DNA of 40,670 bases from Oscillatoria sp. HE19RPO (GTDB lineage Bacteria; Cyanobacteriota; Cyanobacteriia; Cyanobacteriales; Laspinemataceae): the NCBI RefSeq assembly GCF_024220515.1, contig NZ_JAMXOT010000102.1:1-40670 (forward strand), read 5' to 3'. The position numbers and the translations under genes were made by a program. The notes beneath the pieces were generated by a model. That model saw only the letters and a program-made list of their open reading frames with translations. It made no database searches and had not been told where the DNA came from. Below, in pieces: positions 1 to 7,207 of this stretch (position 1 is the stretch's first letter; each line of letters opens with the position of its first letter).

Positions 1-68
1 GCACAGGCTTCGCCAACGCACTCCTATAAATATCTGTACCCCACAAGTCTGGGAACCGCTATAGAGTT

Positions 69-1547
69 CTAATCCCTTTTAATTTGGTCCAACAACTCAT
101 AAAACGGCTGCCAATTATCTTCCTGGGCGATCGGTTCCCACACCGCCTCAATTTTGGGGCGGAGTATCACCGTTTGCGGATTATATTTTGCCATCCGTTC
201 TCGCATTCCCTCTAAATCTGCTGTTCCCACAAACTGCAATAAATGAAAATAGGCTCGTTGCCAAGAGGCGAACAGTTCGGAATCGGTTTCCATCGGGCCA
301 AAAATGCAGTCACAGTTTTCCCGCCACTCCGGAGAAAACTGCTGTCTGAGTTGCCAAAAGAACTCCGGATACTCCACCTGAGACTCAGCCAAAAGTTGCA
401 GAGTTAATTGCACCAACTCCGTTCCTGCCTCTTCCGGCATTTCTGCCCCAAATCCCAACTTACTCAGCATCAGTTGGCGATATTCTCGGTTATAATGGTC
501 ATAATATTCCTCTAATGCGGCTTCCATGTCAGCCTCATTAATCACCGCCTTTAACGGCACTTGCAACATTTGCAGATTCCAACGACAGATTGCCGGTTGA
601 TTCCCGTAACTGTAGCGACCATAATAATCAAAGTAGGCAGCGGTAAATTTTAAGTTGTAAGTGGGAATAAAGGCAAAAGGTCCATAATCGAAACTTTCCC
701 CGGTGATGGACATATTATCCGTATTTAACACCGCATGACAAAATCCGGCTGCCATCCATTGTGCCGTCAAGGTAGCCACCCGTTGCACCAGTTCTTGATA
801 AAATCGGGCGTATTTTTCTTTTGGGTTTCCCGTACCCTCGGAGGTCAAGGGCGGTAGAGTATCATTGAGATGAGGATAATAATGGGCGATTACCCAATCT
901 AAGAGTTTTTCGATTAAATCTTTTCGTCCTAAATAGTGCAACCGTTCAAAAGTGCCAAATCGAATATGAGATTCACTAAAGCGGATCATCACCGATGATC
1001 GCGTCGGAGAAGGTTCGTCTCCTCGCCACAATTGTTCGCCGGTTTCAACTAAACTGAAACAGCGAGAGGTTCTAACTCCCATCCGATGCAACATTTCGGC
1101 AGCTAAAACTTCTCTGACTCCGCCTTTGAGGGTTAACCGTCCATCGGCATGACGGGAATAAGGGGTTCTGCCACTGCCTTTGGTGCCGAAGTCGTAGAGT
1201 TTGCCATCGGTCCCCCGGACTTGTGCGTAGACAAAGCCCCGGCCATCCCCTAAATTGGGATTATATTCGCCAAATTGATAACCATGATAGCGCAGGGCTA
1301 AAAATGGTCGAACGCCCTGAAAATAACCAAAAGCTTCGATAAAATCTTCATCGGTTACGGTGGAGGGTTCTAATCCTAATTTTTGTAATAATTCGTCATT
1401 CCGAAACCGGAGAATCTGCTGGGGAAATTCAGCAGCCGGAACGATATCGTAGTAGTCTTCCCCCAAGGATTCCAGGGCAGTTTCCAGGTTGAGGGACAAA
1501 AATGGATTGGCGCGTTTTGGAGTTTGAGCGGAGTCAGCCACAGTCAT
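69..1547 (-). CDS. selO: Protein adenylyltransferase SelO (YdiU/UPF0061 family)
   Basis: SelO is a pseudokinase that transfers AMP from ATP to Ser, Thr or Tyr of other proteins, with a role in redox homeostasis in characterised members. At 492 aa it has full family length. Visible motifs are GDGRG (100-104), [10 protein letters not shown] (123-132), [12 protein letters not shown] (140-151) and the metal/catalytic stretch [10 protein letters not shown] (271-280) followed by GESFDYGPF (283-291), with the Asp/Asn pair intact. The last 65 residues contain no cysteine, whereas the E. coli enzyme is reported to be redox-gated by a disulfide involving a C-terminal Cys, so that switch is probably absent (inference). 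It starts at ATG 1547 and stands alone on the minus strand, divergent from the CP12 gene. Confidence 0.95.
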   Translation of the reverse strand: MTVADSAQTPKRANPFLSLNLETALESLGEDYYDIVPAAEFPQQILRFRNDELLQKLGLEPSTVTDEDFIEAFGYFQGVRPFLALRYHGYQFGEYNPNLGDGRGFVYAQVRGTDGKLYDFGTKGSGRTPYSRHADGRLTLKGGVREVLAAEMLHRMGVRTSRCFSLVETGEQLWRGDEPSPTRSSVMIRFSESHIRFGTFERLHYLGRKDLIEKLLDWVIAHYYPHLNDTLPPLTSEGTGNPKEKYARFYQELVQRVATLTAQWMAAGFCHAVLNTDNMSITGESFDYGPFAFIPTYNLKFTAAYFDYYGRYSYGNQPAICRWNLQMLQVPLKAVINEADMEAALEEYYDHYNREYRQLMLSKLGFGAEMPEEAGTELVQLTLQLLAESQVEYPEFFWQLRQQFSPEWRENCDCIFGPMETDSELFASWQRAYFHLLQFVGTADLEGMRERMAKYNPQTVILRPKIEAVWEPIAQEDNWQPFYELLDQIKRD

Positions 1548-1891
1548 AAAAGCAACGGTTCTTTACATTGGATGATCTATTTTAATCTATTTTAATAAAC
1601 CTCTTACAAAAATTCGGATTGATCCCCCCAACCCCCCTTCCCAAGGGGGGCTTAAGACAATTCTGCAAGAAGTCTAATGTTTTGGAATGATAAATCAAGT
1701 GCAGTCCCCGGAAAAGGCTTTCAGGGCGTGGTATTGATGGGAGTGAAACCTTTTGCAATAAAGTGTTACGGTTATTTACACCCCCAAGGTCGGGTGGTCA
1801 AGCTACAATACAAGTATGAGGTTTTCTCGAAGGAATCGACTAGAGTCGGGTGCTTGAGAAACCTATTAATTTTTGGATGAGGTAATCCATC
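1548..1891. other. Intergenic region between selO and the CP12 gene
   Basis: A 344-bp divergent promoter region. It holds a C/G-rich palindrome at 1632-1650 (CCCCCCTT, 3-nt loop, AAGGGGGG), a type seen at three more places in this window. A possible GAGG ribosome-binding site lies about 9 nt before the CP12 ATG. A 67-codon open frame (1677-1880) has no recognisable similarity and no good ribosome-binding site, so I do not call it. No clear promoter box could be assigned. Confidence 0.5.
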
Positions 1892-2194
1892 ATGGCTCAA
1901 GTTTTAACTAGAACCCAAAGGCTCGCAAATACCCGGAATTATGGGGCAAATTCCCAAGAAAATCAAGGCCACTCCATTCCCCTGAGCCTACGCATTGATA
2001 TGGCACGGGATGAAGCCAGGGCGATCGCAGCAGAAAAAGGCATTGAATCTCCCGAAAGCGCAGTAGCATGGGATATTGTCGAGGAACTCCTCAGCATCGC
2101 AGCCCACAGAAGAACCCAAGAACCAAAATCGGCTTTTGAACGCTACTGTTTAGAGCATCCAGGTGCTTCTGAAGCTCGGATTTACGATGTATAA
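1892..2194 (+). CDS. CP12 domain protein lacking the redox cysteine pairs
   Basis: CP12 is a small, largely disordered protein that ties GAPDH and phosphoribulokinase into an inactive complex in the dark, switched by two disulfides. This 100-aa protein has the CP12 core: ARDEARAI (39-46), SPESAVAWDIVEEL (53-66) with the AWD-VEEL signature, and the C-terminal ERYCLEHPG...RIYDV. Canonical cysteines of the N-terminal pair are Ala46 and Ser56, and the second C-terminal cysteine is Ala95; only Cys86 remains. Neither disulfide can form. Residues 1-35 are an extra N-terminal extension rich in Asn, Gln and Arg. A strong terminator follows. It is probably a redox-insensitive CP12 variant; whether it still binds GAPDH/PRK is unknown. 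Confidence 0.88.
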   Translation: MAQVLTRTQRLANTRNYGANSQENQGHSIPLSLRIDMARDEARAIAAEKGIESPESAVAWDIVEELLSIAAHRRTQEPKSAFERYCLEHPGASEARIYDV

Positions 2195-2220
2195 GTTTTC
2201 AGTAAAATAGTTGATTTGAT

Positions 2221-2255
2221 AGCCCAATCTTACTCTCCAGATTGGGCTTTTTTTC
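2221..2255 (+). terminator. Intrinsic terminator of the CP12 gene
   Basis: Perfect 10-bp stem AGCCCAATCT / AGATTGGGCT followed by seven T and a C, 26 nt after the CP12 stop codon. Classical Rho-independent architecture. Confidence 0.92.
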
Positions 2256-2478
2256 TGGATGTTTTACATTAATAATTATTACAATTTTGTAAATTTAGTC
2301 AAAAATGCGGTATGGCGGGATAGCTTTGAGGCGCAACTGCCGGAAACTTTTTTGTCAGTGATGATAATCAGAGTCAAGGATGATCTCGATCGCAGGGTAG
2401 TCATGAATGCGATCGCACCCAAATCCCCCCCTTGCCGCCAGAATTGAAAGACTTATTTACGAAATCTCTTTAACCCTT

Positions 2479-2679
2479 ATGAAAATTTTCGATAGCAAGC
2501 ACCCCAAACCCCTGGAAGAATTATTTGGTGATATCTTGTTCTCGGGCCAAATGACAAAGAGCGATCGCTATCGTCTACGGATGGCAATCTTACGCAACTC
2601 CCTGACTGAGGAGCATCAGGATATTATCAATCGCCTAATCTACAGCACTAAACGCGGCAGACTCCGCATGATGGATTAA
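2479..2679 (+). CDS. Small conserved cyanobacterial protein of unknown function
   Basis: A 66-aa acidic/basic mixed protein starting at ATG 2479 (MKIFDSKHPKPLEELF...). An in-frame upstream ATG at 2407 would give 90 aa, but the extra 24 residues are proline/arginine-rich and look like translated intergenic sequence. The pattern of SGQMTKSDRYRLRMAIL, then LTEEHQDIINRLIYSTKRGRLRMMD resembles a short helical protein family common in cyanobacteria that ends in RGRL plus a short tail. No function is known to me. It is followed within 17 bp by the 72-bp tandem repeat. Confidence 0.6.
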   Translation: MKIFDSKHPKPLEELFGDILFSGQMTKSDRYRLRMAILRNSLTEEHQDIINRLIYSTKRGRLRMMD

Positions 2680-2696
2680 TCAAATTCTCTTCCGAT

Positions 2697-2941
2697 GTTC
2701 AACGTCCCGACTTCAGTCGTTATCCCCAGTCGTTCGCAACAATTCACCAACCCAAAATCACTTCCCCCGTTCAACGTCCCGACTTCAGTCGTTATCTTCA
2801 GTCCTTCGCCACAATTCACCCACCCCAAACCACTTCCCCCGTTCAACGTCCCGACTTCAGTCGTTATCTTCAGTCCTTCGCCACAATTCACCAACCCAAA
2901 ACCCATCTCCCCGTTCAACGTCCCGACTTCAGTCGTTGTGA
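2697..2941. repeat. 72-bp tandem repeat, about 3.4 copies, with palindromic core
   Basis: The unit start GTTCAACGTCCCGACTTCAG recurs at 2697, 2769, 2841 and 2913, exactly 72 bp apart, with the intervening CTTCGCCACAATTCACC stretch also repeated. Each unit contains CGACTTCAGTCG, a near-palindrome (CGACT-TC-AGTCG) that is also the core of the arrays at 20471-21088. Because 72 is divisible by 3, both strands stay open and give spurious repetitive reading frames (2695-2958 plus, 2676-2918 minus), which I do not call as genes. Confidence 0.95.
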
Positions 2942-3017
2942 CGGATCAGACGGAGTAGCCCCTACAGATACCTTCCTTTCAGTTGAACGGTGGGATGATT
3001 TATATTTTGCAATCGCC

Positions 3018-3269
3018 TTATTTTTCCACTCCCATCGATTCAGTGTTTTTTTCAGGCACCTCCGGTACAGGGTCATATCCTCCCGGATGTAACGGATGAC
3101 AGCGCAACACCCGACGGAATGCCATCCATCCCCCGCGCCTAGGTCCAAAACGGTCGATCGCCTCGATTGCATATTGGGAACAAGTCGGATGAAATCGACA
3201 AGTGGGCGGAAATAAGGGAGAAATTAACAGTCGATATCCTCGAATTAACCGAATCATCAGCCATTTCAT
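3018..3269 (-). CDS. yidD: Membrane protein insertion efficiency factor YidD
   Basis: YidD is a small inner-membrane-associated protein that assists YidC/Sec-dependent insertion. The 83-aa sequence has every family mark: an amphipathic N-terminal helix ([19 protein letters not shown]), the [10 protein letters not shown] signature (24-33), [21 protein letters not shown] and a DPVP ending. Three conserved cysteines are present. The start used is ATG 3269. It is not next to rnpA or yidC here; it stands alone, divergent from the phytol kinase gene. Confidence 0.95.
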   Translation of the reverse strand: MKWLMIRLIRGYRLLISPLFPPTCRFHPTCSQYAIEAIDRFGPRRGGWMAFRRVLRCHPLHPGGYDPVPEVPEKNTESMGVEK

Positions 3270-3320
3270 AACTTAATCCAATAGAGAATTGCCAGGGTTT
3301 ATTTATTTTGACTCGTTCTG

Positions 3321-3355
3321 GGACTTCCCGAGATTAGGGAAGTCCTAAATTTTTT
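3321..3355 (+). terminator. Terminator-like hairpin in front of the phytol kinase gene
   Basis: GGACTTCCC (3321-3329) and GGGAAGTCC (3337-3345) form a perfect 9-bp stem with a 7-nt loop, followed by TAAATTTTTT. On the plus strand it has the form of an intrinsic terminator, but no plus-strand gene ends nearby. It sits directly before the next reading frame, so it may be a leader attenuator or insulator. Confidence 0.6.
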
Positions 3356-3360
3356 AGAGA

Positions 3361-4131
3361 TTGCCGATCGCCCGATGGCCTCAATCCCCTACACTCATAG
3401 AAACCTTTAAGCTGTTTTACTCCTTAAATTCTGTGTTGACTTCCCTATTCCCATTAGAATCCATTTTACCCCTGGGGTTACAAGTAGCAGCCGTTGGGTT
3501 GTGGTTGGGGTTGCTCCTGATTTTTGCTGAAGGGTTGCATCGTTTTACCCAAACTGATTCCGAAGTGGTTCGCAAGGTCGTTCATATTGGCACCGGCAAT
3601 GTGATTTTGTTGGCATGGTGGCTACAGATTCCCGGTTGGGTGGCGATCGCAGCTTCTATTATAGCCGGGACGATTGCCCTAATTTCTTACCAATTTCCCA
3701 TTCTCCCGGGAATTAATAGTGTCGGACGCCAAAGTTTAGGAACATTTTTCTATGCCATTAGTATCGGCATTTTGGTGGCCTGGTTTTGGCCGTTAGAACT
3801 TCCCCAATATGCCGCCATCGGAATTTTAATCATGACTTATGGAGATGGTTTAGCCGCTTTAATCGGTCAGCGGTTTGGTCAGCATCCCTATCAACTTTGG
3901 GGAGAAAAGAAGAGTTGGGAAGGGTCGGCGACAATGGCTCTGGTGAGTTTCCTGGTCACCGCTTCTATCTTAGCCCTTGTCGAGGGAAATCTCTGGAATA
4001 TTGGGTTGATTGCTCTTGGGGTGGCTGGGGTGGCAACCGTCTTAGAAGCGTTTTCTAAACTGGGAATTGATAATCTCACGGTTCCCATTGGGAGTGCGGC
4101 GTTCTGCTTTTTCTTGCATCAAATTTTGTAA
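3361..4131 (+). CDS. Phytol/polyprenol kinase family membrane protein (VTE5/SEC59-like)
   Basis: This is an integral membrane CTP-dependent kinase of the phytol/farnesol/dolichol kinase family, which in cyanobacteria recycles phytol released from chlorophyll toward tocopherol or phylloquinone. Six to seven hydrophobic segments are visible. Family motifs are VVRKVVHIGTGN (the RK-hH motif), MTYGDGLAALIGQRFG and GEKKSWEGSATM, then the C-terminal DNLTVPIGSA. The longest frame begins with TTG at 3361, right after a terminator-like hairpin, giving 256 aa. GTG 3433 or TTG 3436 would trim a non-conserved N-terminus, so the start is uncertain. The exact substrate (phytol, farnesol, geranylgeraniol) cannot be read from the sequence. 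Confidence 0.85.
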   Translation: MPIARWPQSPTLIETFKLFYSLNSVLTSLFPLESILPLGLQVAAVGLWLGLLLIFAEGLHRFTQTDSEVVRKVVHIGTGNVILLAWWLQIPGWVAIAASIIAGTIALISYQFPILPGINSVGRQSLGTFFYAISIGILVAWFWPLELPQYAAIGILIMTYGDGLAALIGQRFGQHPYQLWGEKKSWEGSATMALVSFLVTASILALVEGNLWNIGLIALGVAGVATVLEAFSKLGIDNLTVPIGSAAFCFFLHQIL

Positions 4132-4187
4132 AGGTTGTCCCTGGAAATTTCACCTGAACTGGGGAGGTGTTGTGTCAAATTCTCCAT

Positions 4188-4233
4188 AAAAAGAACCCCA
4201 TCGGAAGGATAGGGTAGGGATGGGGTTCTTTTT
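4188..4233. terminator. Bidirectional intrinsic terminator
   Basis: A perfect 15-bp inverted repeat AAAAAGAACCCCATC (4188-4202) / GATGGGGTTCTTTTT (4219-4233), with A/T tracts on both sides. It can end the phytol kinase gene on the plus strand and the 48-aa ORF at 4292-4438 on the minus strand. Confidence 0.93.
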
Positions 4234-4291
4234 AGGTATTTCAACTAATTTCAACACTCAGGTTTTGTTACACTCCTGTCCTAACTACAAT

Positions 4292-4438
4292 CTAGGACCA
4301 TTCTTCTCCTCGGTTGGGGTCGCCGTCAAAGGGTTGAACCCCGGTTTCCGGATATTTATCATCGTTGGGTCCAAAGATTCGAGCGGCTGCTTCTGAAACG
4401 TATTGGAAAAAGTCACCAATGGTTTTTGAAAGGTTCAT
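4292..4438 (-). CDS. 48-aa small conserved-looking protein, function unknown
   Basis: This minus-strand frame begins at ATG 4438, preceded 8 nt upstream by GAGGAG, and ends with TAG at 4292, just before the shared terminator at 4188-4233. The product starts MNLSKTIGDFFQYVSEAAAR, an amphipathic helix, and continues with IFGPNDDKYPETGVQPFDGDP and a C-terminal GEEWS. The helix-plus-acidic proline-containing tail resembles short cyanobacterial proteins I have seen without assigned function. The combination of ribosome-binding site, start, composition and terminator makes it a credible gene. No partner or role can be assigned. Confidence 0.65.
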   Translation of the reverse strand: MNLSKTIGDFFQYVSEAAARIFGPNDDKYPETGVQPFDGDPNRGEEWS

Positions 4439-4796
4439 GATAAAACTCCTCATTAGGTTCATTTAGGTTAACCGAGTCAGCGATCGCAATCCCTAGACCT
4501 CGTTACTTTTTACTTTACCTGAGTTCCCCAGGGAGCGGTCAATTTTGCAATAATTTTTAGGATAACTTATTAGTTCGCAATACTTGAATCCAGGGATTAA
4601 CCGGAATGGGGCGCTAGGATGGGTTTACAATTTGTTACGATTTTAACTCAGCATAAATCCCTAGAAAATTATAGCATATTTGTTGTTAATTTGGTCTGTT
4701 TCTTTCAAGGTCGCCCAGAGAAATGCCCTCGGGAAAACGATGAGACCCGAGATTTTTAATGAATTCCACTATAACCCTGGTTGGAAAAATTGCCGA
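4439..4796. other. Intergenic leader region upstream of pncB
   Basis: The stretch before pncB has no convincing gene. It contains a hairpin CTCGGG / CCCGAG (4728-4751) followed by ATTTTT, and the 9-mer CCACTATAA at 4766-4774 that recurs at 4874-4882 around the pncB promoter. It could encode a short untranslated RNA ending at one of the hairpins, but no start site can be defined. Confidence 0.4.
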
Positions 4797-4842
4797 AAAT
4801 CCCAGGAGATGGGGGCGATGGTCCCCATCTCCTGGGATTTTT
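4797..4842 (+). terminator. Strong hairpin with T-run upstream of pncB
   Basis: AAATCCCAGGAGATGGGG and CCCCATCTCCTGGGATTT form a perfect stem of about 18 bp followed by further T residues. It lies just upstream of the pncB promoter, so it either ends an upstream transcript or insulates the operon. Confidence 0.8.
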
Positions 4843-4853
4843 ATCCGGATCCG

Positions 4854-4883
4854 GTGACAGATTTTGGTAAATGCCACTATAAT
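4854..4883 (+). promoter_or_regulatory. Likely sigma-70-type promoter of pncB
   Basis: GTGACA (4854-4859, five of six matches to TTGACA), an 18-nt spacer and a perfect TATAAT (4878-4883), 33 bp before the pncB ATG. The -10 box overlaps the repeated 9-mer CCACTATAA, so a regulator bound there would block the promoter. Confidence 0.7.
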
Positions 4884-4916
4884 TAAACCAACCCCTCTCA
4901 GCAAGGAAGCTGGCAC

Positions 4917-6329
4917 ATGGCAACTGCCACTGAACCCAACGATCTCAATCCGCAACCCCCTTCCCAAGCGGGTAAAGACGGATCAGAACTGACTGTTGTC
5001 CCAGAAGACTATAGTCTGTTAACCGATCTCTATCAATTGACAATGGCCGCCTGTTACACCGGGGAAGGTCTCGACGGCAGAACCGCCAGCTTTGAGCTGT
5101 TTGTTCGTAAACTTCCCGAAGGCTTCGGTTATTTAATTGCAATGGGGTTAGCTCAAGTCTTTGAGTACCTAGAGCAATTCCGGTTCACCGAGGTCCAGAT
5201 AGCCAGTTTGCAAGCCACCGGAATTTTTTCCAGGGCTTCTGATAAGTTTTGGTCCCTCCTGGCCGATGCCCGGTTTGAGGGTAATGTGTGGGCGGTTCCC
5301 GAAGGAACGGCAGTCTTTGCCAATGAACCGTTGCTGCGGGTGGAGGCCCCCCTGTGGCAAGCTCAAATCGTCGAAACCTATTTACTGAATACGATTAATT
5401 ATCAGACCCTTGTCGCGACGCGATCGGCGCGCATTCGCGATGTCGCCGGTCCCGAAGCCTCCATTTTGGAGTTTGGTACCCGACGAGCCTTTAGTCCTCA
5501 AGCCTCCCTGTGGGCCGCCCGTGCTGCTTTAGCAGCCGGAATGGATGCCACCTCGAATGTGTTGGCCGCACTTAAATTAGGTCGGAAACCTTCGGGAACG
5601 ATGGCTCACGCTCTGGTGATGGCCCTCTCGGCGACAGAAGGGAGTGAGATGCAGGCGTTTCGAGCGTTTCAGCATTATTTTCCCGGTTCTCCCTTACTCA
5701 TTGATACTTATGATCCGATTGAAGCGGCCCGGAAAATCGCCGATCGCCTCCAAGCCGGAGAAATGGAAGTCGGAGGAGTGCGCCTGGATTCCGGGGATTT
5801 AATCCAATTGTCCAAACAGGTGCAAGAACTGCTTCCCGATGTCCCCATTTTTGTGAGTGGGGATTTGGATGAGTGGAAAATTGCCGACTTGAAAGCCTCG
5901 GGTTGTCCCATTGATGGCTTTGGCATCGGGACTAAGTTAGTTACAGGTGTTCCGGTAAATGGGGTTTATAAAATTGTAGAGATTGATGGGGTGCCGGTGA
6001 TGAAAAATTCTAGCGGCAAAGTCAGCTATCCCGGACGGAAGCAGATTTTCCGACGCTATGAGGATGGACAGATTGTGGGCGATCGCCTGGGATTGGTCAG
6101 TGAGGCCATTCAACCTGGTGAAGTGCCAATGATGCAGCTATTTTTCAAAGAGGGACAGCGGGTTCATCCTCCGGAAATGTTAGAGGCGATCGCCGAAAGA
6201 ACTAGACATTCCGTGGCGTCTCTTCCCCCAGAACTTCGCCGGATCAATCGACCCAGTGGTGCATCGGTAGAGATTTCGACTGCCTTACAAACCCTGACCG
6301 CAGAAACCTTACAGAATTATAAAATGTGA
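4917..6329 (+). CDS. pncB: Nicotinate phosphoribosyltransferase
   Basis: Converts nicotinate and PRPP to nicotinate mononucleotide with ATP hydrolysis, the entry step of the Preiss-Handler NAD salvage route in the cytoplasm. The 470-aa protein has the family motifs LTDLYQLTM (35-43), the phosphoribosyl-binding EFGTRRAFSP (185-194), GTMAHALVMA with the conserved His231, and GVRLDSGDL, FVSGDLDE and GFGIGTKLVTG in the C-terminal half. It starts at ATG 4917 after an AAGGAAG ribosome-binding site and leads the NAD cluster pncB - nadD - nrtR - nadE. The promoter and hairpins in front of it make it the likely control point. Confidence 0.96.
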   Translation: MATATEPNDLNPQPPSQAGKDGSELTVVPEDYSLLTDLYQLTMAACYTGEGLDGRTASFELFVRKLPEGFGYLIAMGLAQVFEYLEQFRFTEVQIASLQATGIFSRASDKFWSLLADARFEGNVWAVPEGTAVFANEPLLRVEAPLWQAQIVETYLLNTINYQTLVATRSARIRDVAGPEASILEFGTRRAFSPQASLWAARAALAAGMDATSNVLAALKLGRKPSGTMAHALVMALSATEGSEMQAFRAFQHYFPGSPLLIDTYDPIEAARKIADRLQAGEMEVGGVRLDSGDLIQLSKQVQELLPDVPIFVSGDLDEWKIADLKASGCPIDGFGIGTKLVTGVPVNGVYKIVEIDGVPVMKNSSGKVSYPGRKQIFRRYEDGQIVGDRLGLVSEAIQPGEVPMMQLFFKEGQRVHPPEMLEAIAERTRHSVASLPPELRRINRPSGASVEISTALQTLTAETLQNYKM

Positions 6330-6624
6330 GCCTTTTTTTCAAACTCTGACTATTTTCACCAGTCCGGGTGCACCATCGGCGAGTTTTGTCTTGATCCTCA
6401 ATTTCTGTTTTCCTCCGGGAGTGGTGAGTGATAGGGAATTCGGTTGGGATAAAAAACCCACACCCTCAAGGGTGGAGGCTCACAAGACGAAGCCTGCCTC
6501 CGCAGGCTAAAGAGAAATATAGACTTGAGACAACCGGATTGGGTATGATTCATCCCCCGGATGACTTGGAAACTCAGCACTCTAGCATTGATAGATTTTG
6601 TCGTTCTCACCCCCTCATTGAAAG
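6330..6624. other. Intra-cluster gap pncB-nadD carrying a dispersed repeat
   Basis: A 295-bp gap with no gene. Its main content is the repeat at 6454-6515. There is no obvious terminator apart from a T-rich stretch right after pncB, so read-through into nadD is possible. Confidence 0.5.
6454..6515. repeat. Dispersed two-hairpin repeat, copy 1
   Basis: About 61 bp beginning AAACCCACACCCTCAAGGGT, closely matching 40561-40620. It holds two small hairpins, CACCCT-CA-AGGGTG and AGCCTGC-CTCC-GCAGGCT. Paired hairpins like these resemble REP/IS200-IS605-type ends, but no transposase is near. Confidence 0.8.
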
Positions 6625-7203
6625 ATGATTACCCTTGCACTCTTTGGTACCAGTGCCGACCCCCCGACCAAAGCCCATGAAGAGATAGTCAGTTGGCTGT
6701 CTCAAGAGTTTGATGCCGTGGCAATTTGGGCGTCGGATAATCCCTTTAAGTCTCATCAAACCCCCCTGTCCCATCGATCGCAGATGTTGCAGTTGCTGAT
6801 GGAAGACCCGGAGAATCCTCGGGATAATCTCTACTTTGATGCGGAACTCAGCCAACCCCGGACCTTAGAAACGGTGCGAATTGCCCGCCAAAAATGGCCC
6901 GAGGCTGAACTGTATCTGGTAATTGGGTCAGACTTAATTCCCCAGTTGCCTCGGTGGTATCAGGTGGAGGAATTGCTCTGTCTAGTCAATCTGCTGGTTG
7001 TCCCGCGACCCGGAAACCCCATTCACGAACCGGAACTAGACCGACTCCGGGAACTGGGTGCATCGGTGGCGATCGCCGACTTGCATCTTCCCGATGTTTC
7101 CTCTACCGCCTATCGTCAAACCCAAACCTCACAAGTCCTCACCCCCCCAGTGGCCCGTTATATCCAACGGGAAAACTTATACGCCTATCAGGATGTGAGC
7201 TAA
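6625..7203 (+). CDS. nadD: Nicotinate-nucleotide adenylyltransferase
   Basis: Adenylates nicotinate mononucleotide to nicotinate adenine dinucleotide, the second step of the NAD pathway. It is a 192-aa nucleotidyltransferase of the HxGH superfamily. The nucleotide-binding motif reads GTSADPPTKAH (8-18), a cyanobacterial form of GGTFDPxHxGH with Lys in place of the first His. DNPFK (38-42), the IGSDLIPQLPRW block (100-111) and SSTAYR (159-164, the ISST-x-R motif) are all present. It starts at ATG 6625 with only a weak AAAG before it. The stop is 4 nt before the nrtR-like start, so the two are almost certainly cotranscribed. Confidence 0.93.
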   Translation: MITLALFGTSADPPTKAHEEIVSWLSQEFDAVAIWASDNPFKSHQTPLSHRSQMLQLLMEDPENPRDNLYFDAELSQPRTLETVRIARQKWPEAELYLVIGSDLIPQLPRWYQVEELLCLVNLLVVPRPGNPIHEPELDRLRELGASVAIADLHLPDVSSTAYRQTQTSQVLTPPVARYIQRENLYAYQDVS

Positions 7204-7207
7204 ACCA

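Noticed and set aside
1677-1880. 67-codon frame before the CP12 gene
   Set aside because: No ribosome-binding site and no family resemblance; more likely part of the promoter region or leader.
2676-2958. Repetitive protein genes on both strands
   Set aside because: Both frames are produced by the 72-bp tandem repeat, whose length is a multiple of three; there is no ribosome-binding site.
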